In this document: positions 53,209-62,209 of the stretch, piece after piece
How positions within the stretch are numbered: position 1 is the first letter of the stretch
How the letters are laid out: each line of letters opens with the position of its first letter
Assembly (NCBI RefSeq): GCF_015679265.1
Contig: NZ_CP064942.1
Location: forward strand, 2,894,001-2,958,000
Direction: 5' to 3'
Origin: Pontivivens ytuae
Lineage (GTDB): Bacteria; Pseudomonadota; Alphaproteobacteria; Rhodobacterales; Rhodobacteraceae
Length of the DNA stretch: 64,000 bases
Position numbers and translations under genes: made by a program
Notes under the pieces: generated by a model
What the model saw: only the letters and a program-made list of their open reading frames with translations
Told to the model about the DNA's origin: nothing
Database searches by the model: none

Positions 53209-55386
53209 TCACACGGCGCTGACGGGCTGGAAGGGCAGGCGGCGCGGAGTGCGGCCCGTGAGGGCGCGCCACGCATTGCCGACGGCGGGCGCGACCGGCG
53301 GCGTGCCGGGCTCACCCACGCCGGTCGGCGCCTCGGAGCTGTCGATGATGGAGACCTCGATCTGCGGCTGCTCGTTGATGCGCAGCATGCGGTAGTCGTG
53401 CCAGTTGGACTGCACGATCTCCCCGCCGCGGGCCATGGTGATCTCGTTGAACATCGCCGTCCCGAGGCCGAAGAGCATGCCGCCCTCGATCTGCGAGACG
53501 ACCACGTCCGGGTTCACCGCGATGCCGCAATCGACCGCGCACCACATGCGGGTGGTGTGGGGCATGCCGTTGCGCTCCTCAACCTCCGCGATCATGGCGA
53601 CATAGGTCGAGAAGCTCTCGTGCAGGGCGACGCCCAGCATCCGGCCGTTGCCCGCATCGGGGCCAGACCAGTTGGCCATGTCGGCCACCCGCTCCAGCAC
53701 GCCGCGGTCGCGGGGGCTGTCCTGAATGAGCTCCAGTCGGCCGGCGATCGCGTCCTTGCCGCCCATCTCCAGCAGCTCGTCGAGGAACGTCTCCGTCGCG
53801 TAGCCGGTATGGGTGTGGCCGACCGAGCGCCACCAGAGCACGGGGATCGGGCTTTCCATCTGCGACCAGCTCACCCGGTGGGCGGGCCAGGCGTAGGGCA
53901 TGCGGGTCGCGCCCTCGACCGAGGTCGCGTCCACCCCGTCCTCCATCAGCATCTCGAAGGGCGAGCCCGCGATGATGGACTGGTTGGCGATGCCGTTGTC
54001 CCAGGCGACGATGTTGCCGTCTGCGTCGAGGCCGCCACGCAGGCGGTGCACCGTGATCGGGCGGTAATAGCCGCCGCGCACGTCGTTTTCGCGCGTCCAG
54101 ACGAGCTTGTAGGCACCCGGTCCCGCGGCGCGGGCCACCTCCGCCAGCTCACCCGCGAAGTGGGAGGCGGGCGTCGCGCGGCGGCCGAAGCTGCCGCCGG
54201 CCATCATCGTGTGGATCTGGACCTGGTCGAGCTCCATGCCCAGCCGTCCGGCCACCGTCTGGTGATCGACGGTCGGAAGCTGGGAGCCGAGCCAGGCCTC
54301 CGCCCCGTCCTCGGTCAGCTCGATGACGCCGTCCAGAGGCTCCATCGGCGTGTGGGCGAGCATGGGAAAAACGTACTCGGCCTCGTGGGTGGTAGTAGCC
54401 GAGGCGAGCGCCTCCTCCACATTGCCGGAGGCTTCGGCCACGCGGCCCGAGGCGCGCGCGGCCGCCGCCCAGATCTCGTACATCTGCTCGGAGGAGCGCG
54501 TCTCCGCCCCCGTTTCGTCCCAGGTCACGCTCACAGCCTCGCGGCCCTTGAAGGCGGCCCAGGTGTTGTCGGCGTAGACCGCAACGCCGGTGGGGACCTC
54601 GCGCACGGCGTTGACGCCGTTGATCTCCAGCGCTGCCGACGGATCGAAGGACGCGACCGTCGCGCCGAATTTCGGCGGATGGACGATGGAGACGACCTGC
54701 TGGCCCTCGCGCATCACGTCCATGGTGAAGATCGCGGAGCCGTCCGATTTCGACGCACTGTCGAGGCGGCCGGCCTGCTTGCCGATCAGCTTGTATTCGG
54801 AGGGCTCCTTGAGGCGAACGTCCTCCGGAGCCTCGACGCCGCGGTCGAGGGCGGCCTGCGCCATGGGGCCGAAGCCGCTCTCGTTGCCGCTGGCCTCGTG
54901 GGCGATGCGGCCGTCGACGACCGTGATCTCCTCGGCGGGCACGTCCCATTCGCGGGCGGCCGCCTCGACCAGCATCGCGCGGGCGGTGGCCCCGGCGCGC
55001 CGCAGAGGCTCCCAGGACGACGCGAGGCCGGTGGAGCCGCCGGTGCCCTGGATGCCGAACATCGGGTTCACATAGCGCGAGATGTCCGCGGGCGCGCTGG
55101 TCACGCGCATCTGGCCCCAGTCGGCGTCGAGCTCCTCGGCCACCAGCATCGGGATGCCGGTATAGGAGCCCTGGCCCATCTCGAGGTGGTGCACGATCAC
55201 GGTGACGAGGTCGTCCTCCCCGATCCGCACGAAGGCGTTCGGCGACAGGATCGCGCCGGTCGCCGTGTCGGGCCGCAGGACGGAGGCTGCCTGCTGCGCC
55301 CGGCCCGCGGAGGGCAGGGTAACGGCGATGACGAGGCCGCCGGCTCCGGCGAGGAAGCCGCGGCGGGAGACGTTCATGATGGTCAT
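53209..55386 (-). CDS. iorB: Isoquinoline 1-oxidoreductase-like molybdenum subunit
   Basis: A 725-residue molybdopterin subunit of the IorB type. The N-terminus MNVSRRGFLAGAGGLVIAVTLP is a Tat signal, so the enzyme is periplasmic. MoCo-binding regions include EMGQGSYTGIPMLVAEELD, GGSFGRRATPASHF and GVGEPGTPPVAPAVGNAW, whose glutamate (E692) is the probable catalytic base. Related enzymes oxidise isoquinoline, nicotinate-like heterocycles or aldehydes; substrate uncertain. ATG at 55386 is four bases after the iorA stop. Confidence 0.88.
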   Translation of the reverse strand: MTIMNVSRRGFLAGAGGLVIAVTLPSAGRAQQAASVLRPDTATGAILSPNAFVRIGEDDLVTVIVHHLEMGQGSYTGIPMLVAEELDADWGQMRVTSAPADISRYVNPMFGIQGTGGSTGLASSWEPLRRAGATARAMLVEAAAREWDVPAEEITVVDGRIAHEASGNESGFGPMAQAALDRGVEAPEDVRLKEPSEYKLIGKQAGRLDSASKSDGSAIFTMDVMREGQQVVSIVHPPKFGATVASFDPSAALEINGVNAVREVPTGVAVYADNTWAAFKGREAVSVTWDETGAETRSSEQMYEIWAAAARASGRVAEASGNVEEALASATTTHEAEYVFPMLAHTPMEPLDGVIELTEDGAEAWLGSQLPTVDHQTVAGRLGMELDQVQIHTMMAGGSFGRRATPASHFAGELAEVARAAGPGAYKLVWTRENDVRGGYYRPITVHRLRGGLDADGNIVAWDNGIANQSIIAGSPFEMLMEDGVDATSVEGATRMPYAWPAHRVSWSQMESPIPVLWWRSVGHTHTGYATETFLDELLEMGGKDAIAGRLELIQDSPRDRGVLERVADMANWSGPDAGNGRMLGVALHESFSTYVAMIAEVEERNGMPHTTRMWCAVDCGIAVNPDVVVSQIEGGMLFGLGTAMFNEITMARGGEIVQSNWHDYRMLRINEQPQIEVSIIDSSEAPTGVGEPGTPPVAPAVGNAWRALTGRTPRRLPFQPVSAV

Positions 55387-55390
55387 GGGC

Positions 55391-55852
55391 TCAGGCCTCC
55401 AGCATGTCGGCGGCGCGGTGGATCGCCTGCCGGATGCGCACATAGGTGGCGCAACGGCAGATGTTCCCGGCCATGGCGGCGTCGATGTCCTCGTCCGTCG
55501 GGCGGGGGATCATCTGCAGGAGGGCGGTGGCGGTCACGACCTGCCCGGACTGGCAGTAGCCGCATTGCGGCACGTCGATCTCGGTCCAGGCGGCCTGCAC
55601 GGCGCGGCTCTCGGGGCTGTCGAGCGCCTCGATCGTTTCGACCGTGGCGCCTTCGAGGGTGGAGACCGGCGTCACGCAGGCGCGGCGGGTCGCGCCGTCG
55701 AGCATCACGGTGCACGCGCCGCACTGCGCGATGCCGCAGCCGAACTTGGTGCCCGTCAGGCCCAACTCGTCGCGCAGGACCCAGAGGAGCGGAGTGTCCG
55801 GATCCACGTCGACGCTGCGACGCTCCCCGTTCACGGTGAAAGAAACTGCCAT
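55391..55852 (-). CDS. iorA: Isoquinoline 1-oxidoreductase-like [2Fe-2S] subunit
   Basis: A 153-residue iron-sulfur subunit. The ferredoxin-type cluster cysteines are in [20 protein letters not shown] (about 34-53), and the second cluster is in [17 protein letters not shown] (about 95-111) and [16 protein letters not shown] (about 128-143). It relays electrons from the IorB molybdenum site. It has no signal peptide, so it should be carried through Tat with IorB. First gene of iorA-iorB-cytochrome. Confidence 0.9.
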   Translation of the reverse strand: MAVSFTVNGERRSVDVDPDTPLLWVLRDELGLTGTKFGCGIAQCGACTVMLDGATRRACVTPVSTLEGATVETIEALDSPESRAVQAAWTEIDVPQCGYCQSGQVVTATALLQMIPRPTDEDIDAAMAGNICRCATYVRIRQAIHRAADMLEA

Positions 55853-56032
55853 GGCTGGCCTCCCGAATAAGCTAGCGAGTAGTGCCGGGTTCGCGTGCCG
55901 GTCTCGTTGAGATGCGGACCATGCCGCGAAGCGCCGCCGGGTCGCCGCGCGGCCTCTTGCAGGGCCTCAATGCGGGTGGTGGCCGTCCCGGTGCGGCAGG
56001 ACTGGCCTCTACATTAGTGCAGATTCCCCATG

Positions 56033-56102
56033 GTCAACGGTTGACTGCCCAGCGAATCGAGGGCTTTGCGCGATTGACCAGGCGCCTGCGAGGGACTAGG
56101 GC
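56033..56102 (+). promoter_or_regulatory. Probable rnpB promoter with an upstream dyad
   Basis: TTGACC (56074-56079) is followed after 17 bases by TAGGGC, with the RNA 5' end about eight bases further on. The -10 is poor. A perfect short dyad, GTCAACGGTTGAC (56033-56045), lies about 30 bases upstream of the -35; its role is unknown. Confidence 0.4.
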
Positions 56103-56110
56103 AGGGGCCG

Positions 56111-56472
56111 TGCGGAGGGTTGGATGATCGCGGGCATGCGTGTCCGAGGAAAGTCCGGACTCCCAGAAGCGACGGCGCCGGGTAACGCCCGGCCGGGGCA
56201 ACCCGAGGGACAGCGCCACAGAGAACAGACCCCCCGGCGACGGGGAAGGGTGAAACGGTGGGGTAAGAGCCCACCGCCGGGCTGGCAACAGACCGGGCAC
56301 GGCAAGCCCCGCCGGGAGCAAGGCCGAATAGGGATCGCGCATGGGGTGCTTCTCCCCGCGGTCCGGGTTGGCTGCTCGAGGTCCCGCGCAAGCGGCGGCC
56401 CAGATGAATGATCATCCACGGGGACACGTCTGACGGTCCCCCGGACAGAATCCGGCTTACAGACCCTCCGCA
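56111..56472 (+). ncRNA. rnpB: RNase P RNA, type A
   Basis: About 362 bases. The ends pair as P1 (TGCGGAGGGT with ACCCTCCGCA). The universal cores are present: GAGGAAAGTCCGGACTCC near the 5' side, CAGATGAATGATCATCCACG-like P4-partner region, and ACAGAATCCGGCTTACAGACC at the 3' side. GGGTGAAACGGTGGGGTAAG matches the specificity-domain region. This is the ribozyme that matures tRNA 5' ends. It sits just upstream of the MraZ boxes and division cluster, a common order in Rhodobacteraceae. Confidence 0.96.
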
Positions 56473-56484
56473 CCTGATCTGTCA

Positions 56485-56508
56485 TGGGACACCGTGGGAC
56501 AGCGTGGG
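56485..56508 (+). promoter_or_regulatory. Forward cluster of three MraZ boxes
   Basis: TGGG occurs at 56485, 56495 and 56505, exactly 10 bases apart (TGGGACACCG, TGGGACAGCG, TGGGGCGCGT). This is the pattern bound by MraZ at its own promoter (TGGG with 10-base period, three or four times). It starts 13 bases after rnpB and about 430 bases before mraZ. Confidence 0.75.
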
Positions 56509-56614
56509 GCGCGTATCTTTGGCGCAACAGCACAACATATAGTGGTTGATTGACGGCTTGAGCCACCAAACTGCCGAAGGGTTAACGCCCGGCGGCGTAC
56601 TCGCCCTCCGGTTT

Positions 56615-56669
56615 CCCATCTAAATCCCATCATGGCCCATGAAAATTGTTTGTTCCCCATGGTTACCCA
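56615..56669 (-). promoter_or_regulatory. Reverse cluster of MraZ-like boxes
   Basis: On the minus strand TGGG begins at 56669, 56659, 56639, 56629 and 56618. Four of the five lie on one 10-base lattice with a single empty step. The cluster faces the forward group. The remaining gene-free sequence from 56670 to 56938 shows no promoter or gene I can support. Confidence 0.6.
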
Positions 56670-56938
56670 TGGTACACCCTGATTCAGATGAAAGAGCACC
56701 ACGTCGAGACGCCGCAAAGGCGCCGGCCGAAATCAGAGGCAGGTTTCATCAGGCCGCCCTTTCGTCCGAAGAAGAAGGCGAAGACAAGACGCAGATAAGA
56801 CTGGCGCGAACCGAACCAAGCAGCCGCTGCGTCGGCAGATCTTCGAGGGACAGAGGCGGCGGGATGCGCGTTTGAGCAGGCGCACCCGCCGTTTTCTTTT
56901 CCTCGACCCCGGTTAACGCGCGTGGGTGAGGGACAGAC

Positions 56939-57442
56939 GTGGCGCTGAGGTTCCGTGGAGAATGGACCCATAAGGTCGACGCGAAAGGTCGCGTCTCCGT
57001 GCCTGCGCCGTTCCGCCGGGTGCTGGAGGCCGGCGCGCCCGGCTGGCAGTCCGGCGATCCCGTTCCCTTCGTCGTTGTGAAGAACCAGGACAGCCAGCCC
57101 TGCCTCAACGTCTATTCCGTGGCCGAGATCGAGCTGATCGATGACGAGATCTATGCACTGCCCCGCTTCACCGAGGAGCGGGACCGGATCGCGCGGCGTC
57201 TCGCCTCGGGCTCGGCCAACCTCACGCTCGACGAGAACGGCCGCTTCGGCCTGACCGCCGAGATGAGGGAGAAGACGGGGATCGGCGATCAGGCCGTCTT
57301 CTCCGGCATGGTGGAGCGTTTCCAGATCTGGTCGCCCGAGGGCTTCGAGGCCGTGAGCTCCGGCGCGATGCCGAGCGAGCCGGATCCGGAGAACCTCTTC
57401 GAGCTGATCCGCGCCGCCAAGGCGAAGTACAACGTCCAATGA
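56939..57442 (+). CDS. mraZ: Transcriptional regulator MraZ
   Basis: A 167-residue protein with two AbrB-like swapped-hairpin repeats: [17 protein letters not shown] (about 11-27) and [21 protein letters not shown] (about 93-113). It forms a ring and represses the dcw cluster by binding tandem TGGG boxes, two clusters of which lie upstream. Start is GTG with GAGGGA ahead. Slightly longer than the E. coli protein, as in other alphaproteobacteria. Stop overlaps rsmH by ATGA. Confidence 0.94.
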   Translation: MALRFRGEWTHKVDAKGRVSVPAPFRRVLEAGAPGWQSGDPVPFVVVKNQDSQPCLNVYSVAEIELIDDEIYALPRFTEERDRIARRLASGSANLTLDENGRFGLTAEMREKTGIGDQAVFSGMVERFQIWSPEGFEAVSSGAMPSEPDPENLFELIRAAKAKYNVQ

Positions 57443-58434
57443 CCGACGCGCCGCATATCCCCGTCCTGCTTGGCGAGGTGCTGGAGGCCGCAAGCCCGGT
57501 GGAGGGCGTGTGGCTCGACGGCACGTTGGGTGCCGGCGGCTATACCCGCGCGCTGCTCGATGCCGGGGCGGAGCGGGTGCTCGGCGTTGATCGCGATCCA
57601 CGGGCCGAGGCGGAGGTGGCGCGCTGGGCCGACGCCTATGGCGCGCGCTTCACCTTCCTCGCAGGCACCTTCGGGCGGCTCGATGCGCTTGCCCGCGCCG
57701 CGGGGGTGGAGGCGCTGGACGGCGTCGTCCTCGATATCGGCGTGAGCTCGATGCAGATCGACGAGGCGGCGCGCGGCTTCTCCTTCCAGAAGGACGGCCC
57801 GCTCGACATGCGCATGAGCGGGGAGGGCGAGAGCGCCGCAGACATCGTGAACGGCGCGAGCGAGGCGCACCTCGCCGACCTGATCTTCCAGTATGGCGAG
57901 GAGCGGGCGTCGCGCCGCATCGCGAAGGCCATCGTCGCCGCACGTCCCATCCCGGACTCGACGCTTGCGCTCGCCGAGATCGTGGCGAGTGTCTTGCCCA
58001 AGCAGAAACCCGGCCAGCCGCATCCCGCGACCCGCACCTTCCAGGCGCTGCGCATCGCGGTGAACGAGGAACTGGCGGAGCTTGTTCGGGGCCTGCTCGC
58101 GGCGGAGGAGATGCTGGTGGAGGGCGGCAAGCTGGTCGTCGTCACCTTCCATTCGCTGGAGGACCGGATCGTGAAGCGGTTCCTCGCCGAACGGTCCGGC
58201 CGCGCCGGGGGCGGGAACCGCTACCAGCCGGCCGAGGAGGCCGCGGCACCCAGCTTCGAGCCGATCACGAAGCGCGCGGTCACCGCCGGCCCTGCGGAGC
58301 TGGAGGCGAACCCCCGCGCCCGCTCCGCCAAGCTCCGTGCGGCGCGCCGCACGTCGGCCCCCGCCCATCCGGCGAAGGTGACGGGGCTCGGCCTGCCGCG
58401 CCTCGACCTCGACCTGCTCGGGGGCGCGCCATGA
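57439..58434 (+). CDS. rsmH: 16S rRNA (cytosine-1402-N4)-methyltransferase
   Basis: A 331-residue enzyme (formerly MraW) that methylates C1402 in the ribosomal P site. [15 protein letters not shown] (6-20), the SAM motif [19 protein letters not shown] (about 25-43), [23 protein letters not shown] and [18 protein letters not shown] are diagnostic. Both ends overlap neighbouring genes by ATGA, so it is translated with mraZ and ftsL. Confidence 0.97.
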   Translation: MTDAPHIPVLLGEVLEAASPVEGVWLDGTLGAGGYTRALLDAGAERVLGVDRDPRAEAEVARWADAYGARFTFLAGTFGRLDALARAAGVEALDGVVLDIGVSSMQIDEAARGFSFQKDGPLDMRMSGEGESAADIVNGASEAHLADLIFQYGEERASRRIAKAIVAARPIPDSTLALAEIVASVLPKQKPGQPHPATRTFQALRIAVNEELAELVRGLLAAEEMLVEGGKLVVVTFHSLEDRIVKRFLAERSGRAGGGNRYQPAEEAAAPSFEPITKRAVTAGPAELEANPRARSAKLRAARRTSAPAHPAKVTGLGLPRLDLDLLGGAP

Positions 58435-58823
58435 AGAGCCCGATCTATGTCCTTGCCGTGGCCCTCGTCGTCGCCGTCGCCTCCTGGGCCTACGAGGTGA
58501 ACTACCGCACCAAGGCCGCCCTAGAGAACGTGGCCGAGCTGCGCGCGGAGATTGCGCAGACGCGCGAGACGATCTCTGTCCTTCGGGTCGAGTGGGCCTG
58601 GCTAAACCGCCCCGAGCGGCTGGAGCGGCTGACCGCGATGCATTTCGACCGGCTGGGCCTGATGCCGCTCGACCCGCAGCATTTCGGCGAGCTCTCGATG
58701 GTGGCCTACCCGGTGGAGGACCCGGCCGCGATCTCGTCCCGCATGCCGCTCAACCGCGACTTCCGGCTGCCGATGACCATGGACGAGGTGACCCAGACCT
58801 ATGTCGAGGGGGTGGCCCGATGA
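58431..58823 (+). CDS. ftsL: Cell division protein FtsL
   Basis: A 130-residue bitopic membrane protein. One N-terminal span ([18 protein letters not shown], about 5-22) is followed by a short coiled coil ([27 protein letters not shown]) and the [16 protein letters not shown] block usual for alphaproteobacterial FtsL. It joins FtsB and FtsQ in activating septal synthesis. Recognised mostly from position between rsmH and ftsI, with ATGA overlaps on both sides. Confidence 0.88.
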   Translation: MKSPIYVLAVALVVAVASWAYEVNYRTKAALENVAELRAEIAQTRETISVLRVEWAWLNRPERLERLTAMHFDRLGLMPLDPQHFGELSMVAYPVEDPAAISSRMPLNRDFRLPMTMDEVTQTYVEGVAR

Positions 58824-60604
58824 TCCGTGTCCCATTGCGCCCCCTCGCCCGCGTCATCGCCGCGCGCAACCAGGGCATCGACCCCGACATCGCCGAGGCG
58901 GAGCGCCGGGCGGCCGCCCTGCGCGCGAGACGGGCCGAGGAGCGGAGGCGTGCCGAGGGGCGGCTGTGGCTCCTGTCGGTCCTGTTCCTGATGTGCTTCC
59001 TCGCCGTGGGCGGGCGGATGACCATGCTCGCCGCGACCGATCCGGAGGAGCCGGTGGCCGAGTTCGCGGGCGATCCGATGCGTGCGCACCGCGCCGACAT
59101 CGTGGACCGCAACGGCGAGCTTCTGGCGACGAACATCGTGACCTCCGCGCTCTACGTCGAGACGCGGCAGATGGTGGACATGCCGGGCGTGGCGCGCGGC
59201 CTTGCCGAGATCTTCCCCGATCTCGACGAGAAGACGCTGCTCACCCGCTTCGAGGGGCGCGGCAATTTCCACTGGGTCCGCTCCCAGATCAGCCCGGAGC
59301 AGCAGCAGGCCGTCCACGATCTCGGCCAGCCGGGCGTCTATTTCGGCCCGCGCGAGACGCGGATCTACCCGCAGGGCCAGCGGCTGGGCCATATCCTCGG
59401 CGGAGCGCGGTTCGAGCGGGAGGGCGCGCGCGCGGCCGAGGTCGCGGGCGTGGCCGGGATCGAGTTCACCTACGATGACCGGCTCGGCGATCCGGCGCAG
59501 GTCAACACGCCCCTGCGCCTCTCGATCGACCTGCGCGTCCAGAACGCCATGCGCGATGTGCTGGAGCACCAGATGGACCGGTTCGACGCCGTGGGCGCCG
59601 CCGGGATCCTGATGCGCGCGGACAATGGCGAGATCGTCTCCATGGTCTCGCTGCCCGATTTCGATCCGAACGACCGGCCCGCGCCGCGGGGGCCGGAGGA
59701 CGAGCTTCTGTTTTCGCGCGCGAGCCAAGGCGTCTACGAGCTCGGCTCCACCTTCAAGGCGTTCACCACGGCGCTGGCGCTGGAGCGGGGCGAGGTCACA
59801 CCCCACACCATCATCGACACCCGCGGCCCGCTCGCCTGGGGGCGCTTCCGCATCCGCGACTTCCGCAACTACGGCCCGGAGCTGTCGGTGACGGATGTCA
59901 TGGTGAAGTCCTCCAATATCGGGACGGCCCGCATGGCGCTGGAGACCGGGATCGGCCCGCAGCAGGACTTCCTGCGCGACCTCGGCTTCTTCGATCCCTC
60001 GCCGGTGGAGCTGCCGGAGGCACGCTCGGCCCGGCCGCTGCTGCCGCCGCGCTGGTCGGAGCTGTCGACGATGACGGTGAGCTATGGCCACGGGCTGGCG
60101 GCCACGCCGCTGCACCTCGCCACCGCCTACGCGACGATCGCCAATGGCGGCCTGCGGGTGGAGCCGACGCTGATGGCGGACGCCCCCCTGCCGACGGAGG
60201 AGGACCGTGTGCTGTCCGCCGCGACCTCGGCCACGATGAACGGCATCCTGCGCGCGGTGGTCGCCGATGGCACCGCGAGCTTCGCCGATATCGAGGGTTA
60301 CGAGGTGGGCGGCAAGACCGGAACCGCCGACAAACCCATCGCCGGCGGCTATGCCGAGGACCGGGTGATCGCGACCTTCGCCGCGATCTTCCCGGCCTCC
60401 GACCCCGAATACGTGCTGGTCGTGACGCTGGACGAGCCGGTCGACCGCTCCGGCCCCGTCGTGCGCCGCACCGCGGGCTGGACCGCGGCGCCGACCGCGG
60501 GGCAGACCATCCGCCGGATCGCACCGATCCTGGGCCTGCGCCCGGTGCCGGAGGCGCCCGCGGCGTCGGACGAGCCGCTGACGCTCGCAGGATCCCGCCC
60601 ATGA
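58820..60604 (+). CDS. ftsI: Septal peptidoglycan transpeptidase FtsI (PBP3)
   Basis: A 594-residue class B penicillin-binding protein. Cytoplasmic charged N-terminus, one span (LWLLSVLFLMCFLAVGG, about 49-65), a pedestal domain with RADIVDRNGELLATN, then the transpeptidase domain. Active-site motifs are S310-T-F-K313, S364-S-N and K499-T-G. It cross-links septal peptidoglycan with FtsW. Coupled to ftsL by ATGA. Confidence 0.96.
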   Translation: MIRVPLRPLARVIAARNQGIDPDIAEAERRAAALRARRAEERRRAEGRLWLLSVLFLMCFLAVGGRMTMLAATDPEEPVAEFAGDPMRAHRADIVDRNGELLATNIVTSALYVETRQMVDMPGVARGLAEIFPDLDEKTLLTRFEGRGNFHWVRSQISPEQQQAVHDLGQPGVYFGPRETRIYPQGQRLGHILGGARFEREGARAAEVAGVAGIEFTYDDRLGDPAQVNTPLRLSIDLRVQNAMRDVLEHQMDRFDAVGAAGILMRADNGEIVSMVSLPDFDPNDRPAPRGPEDELLFSRASQGVYELGSTFKAFTTALALERGEVTPHTIIDTRGPLAWGRFRIRDFRNYGPELSVTDVMVKSSNIGTARMALETGIGPQQDFLRDLGFFDPSPVELPEARSARPLLPPRWSELSTMTVSYGHGLAATPLHLATAYATIANGGLRVEPTLMADAPLPTEEDRVLSAATSATMNGILRAVVADGTASFADIEGYEVGGKTGTADKPIAGGYAEDRVIATFAAIFPASDPEYVLVVTLDEPVDRSGPVVRRTAGWTAAPTAGQTIRRIAPILGLRPVPEAPAASDEPLTLAGSRP

Positions 60605-60675
60605 TCGCCCCTTGCGCCCATCGCCGGTCGGCGTAGATGTGGCGCGACGCAACCTTTGTGGAGAGCCCGCGCCCC

Positions 60676-62166
60676 GTGACCGACACCGCCGCCGCCCCCC
60701 GGACCCTTGCCACGCTCGGCCTCGCCAGTGAGGTCCGCTGCGCTGCGCCGGGATGGGAGGGGATCGCACTGACCGGCCTGTCGGTGGACAGCCGGATGGT
60801 GCGGCCGGGGCATCTCTTCGCCGCCCTGCCGGGCTCGAATGCCCATGGCGCGCGCTTCGCCGATCAGGCGGTGGCCGCCGGGGCTGCGGTGATCCTGACC
60901 GACGCCGAGGGCGCGGGCCTGATCGAGGGCGCGCCGGTGGTCGTCAGCGACGATCCCCGCGCGGTGCTCGCCCATGCCGCCGCCCGCTGGTACGGCGCCC
61001 AGCCCGAGACGATGGTGGCGGTGACGGGGACCAACGGAAAGACCTCCGTCGCCACCTTTACCCGCCAGATCTGGCAGGCGATGGGGCTTCCGGCGGTCAA
61101 CTTCGGCACGACGGGCGTCGAGGGCCATATCGCGGCGCCGCTCAGCCACACCACACCGGAGCCGATCACGCTCCATCACCTCCTTTGCGCACTCAACGAG
61201 CAGGGCGTGACCCATGCGGCGATGGAGGCGTCGAGCCATGGCCTCGCTCAACGTCGCCTCGATGGCGTGCGGCTCGCGGCGGCGGGCTTCACGCATCTGA
61301 GCCGCGATCACCTCGACTACCACGCGACGTTCGAGGAGTATGAGGCCGCCAAGGCGCTGCTCTTCCACCGGGTGCTGCCCGAAGGGGCGACGGCCGTCAT
61401 CAACACCGATACCGAGGCCGGGCGGCGCATGGCCGCCCTCGCCACCGCCCGCGGCCAGCGGGTGATCGCGGTGGGGCAGGGCGAGGAGGCTCGCATCCGC
61501 CTGATCCGCGTCGAATTCCGCCCGACCGGCCAGCGCCTCACCTATCGCTACGGCCAGGTTGAGGCGGAGGTGGAGCTGCCGCTGGTCGGTGCCTTCCAGG
61601 CGGAGAATGCACTGCTCGCCGCCGGCCTCGCCATCGGGGCGGGCGGTGCGCCAGCGCGCGTCTTCTCCGCACTCTCGCAGCTGAAGCCCGTCGCCGGGCG
61701 GATGCAGCGGGTGGCGCATCGGCAGGCGGGCGGCACGGTCTATGTCGACTACTCCCATACGCCCGACAGCGTGGCGACTGCGTTGAAAGCCCTGCGCCCC
61801 CATGTCGAGGGCCGCCTGATCGTCGCCGTCGGCGCGGGCGGCGACCGCGATCCCGGTAAGCGCCCGCTGATGGGCCGCGCGGCGGTGGAGAACGCGGACA
61901 TCGCCATCATCACCGACGACAACCCCCGCTCCGAGGATCCCGCCACGATCCGCGCTGCCGTGCTCGAGGGTGCTGCGGGGGCGCGCGAGGTCGGCGACCG
62001 CGAGCAGGCGATCCGCGAGGGCTGCACCCTGCTGCGCGACGGCGACGTGTTCCTGATCGCGGGCAAGGGGCACGAAACCGGTCAGATCGTGGGCGACGTC
62101 ACCCTTCCCTTCGACGATGCCCAGGTTGCGGCCCGCATCGTCGCCGAACTGGACGGCCTGCCGTGA
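60676..62166 (+). CDS. murE: UDP-MurNAc-tripeptide ligase (meso-DAP adding)
   Basis: A 496-residue Mur ligase adding the third stem residue in the cytoplasm. The ATP site is AVTGTNGKTSVATF (about 115-128 from the chosen start); SRDHLDYH and GDRDPGKRPLMG follow; DNPRSEDP is the marker for meso-diaminopimelate specificity. GTG at 60676 was chosen for GGAG upstream and normal length; an ATG at 60637 would add 13 residues. A copy of the GCGTATTT motif begins at its stop. Confidence 0.94.
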   Translation: MTDTAAAPRTLATLGLASEVRCAAPGWEGIALTGLSVDSRMVRPGHLFAALPGSNAHGARFADQAVAAGAAVILTDAEGAGLIEGAPVVVSDDPRAVLAHAAARWYGAQPETMVAVTGTNGKTSVATFTRQIWQAMGLPAVNFGTTGVEGHIAAPLSHTTPEPITLHHLLCALNEQGVTHAAMEASSHGLAQRRLDGVRLAAAGFTHLSRDHLDYHATFEEYEAAKALLFHRVLPEGATAVINTDTEAGRRMAALATARGQRVIAVGQGEEARIRLIRVEFRPTGQRLTYRYGQVEAEVELPLVGAFQAENALLAAGLAIGAGGAPARVFSALSQLKPVAGRMQRVAHRQAGGTVYVDYSHTPDSVATALKALRPHVEGRLIVAVGAGGDRDPGKRPLMGRAAVENADIAIITDDNPRSEDPATIRAAVLEGAAGAREVGDREQAIREGCTLLRDGDVFLIAGKGHETGQIVGDVTLPFDDAQVAARIVAELDGLP

Positions 62167-62190
62167 TTTCATCTTTCTCCAAATACGCAG
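62166..62190 (-). repeat. GCGTATTT motif between murE and murF
   Basis: Minus-strand GCGTATTTGGAGAAAGATGA sits in the 43-base gap, overlapping the last base of murE, opposite to the direction of transcription. Confidence 0.7.
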
Positions 62191-62209
62191 ATGCTGCCGG
62201 AGGCCATCG

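Noticed and set aside
53398..55839. Plus-strand 813-codon frame opposite iorB and iorA
   Set aside because: Arg/His/Gly/Asp-rich shadow translation without any family signature.
56124..56411. Small ORF inside rnpB
   Set aside because: Lies wholly within the conserved RNase P RNA; coding is not plausible.
56639..56875. 78-codon plus-strand ORF in the mraZ leader
   Set aside because: Starts in the reverse MraZ-box cluster, has no Shine-Dalgarno, and the composition is not protein-like. A leader peptide cannot be fully excluded.
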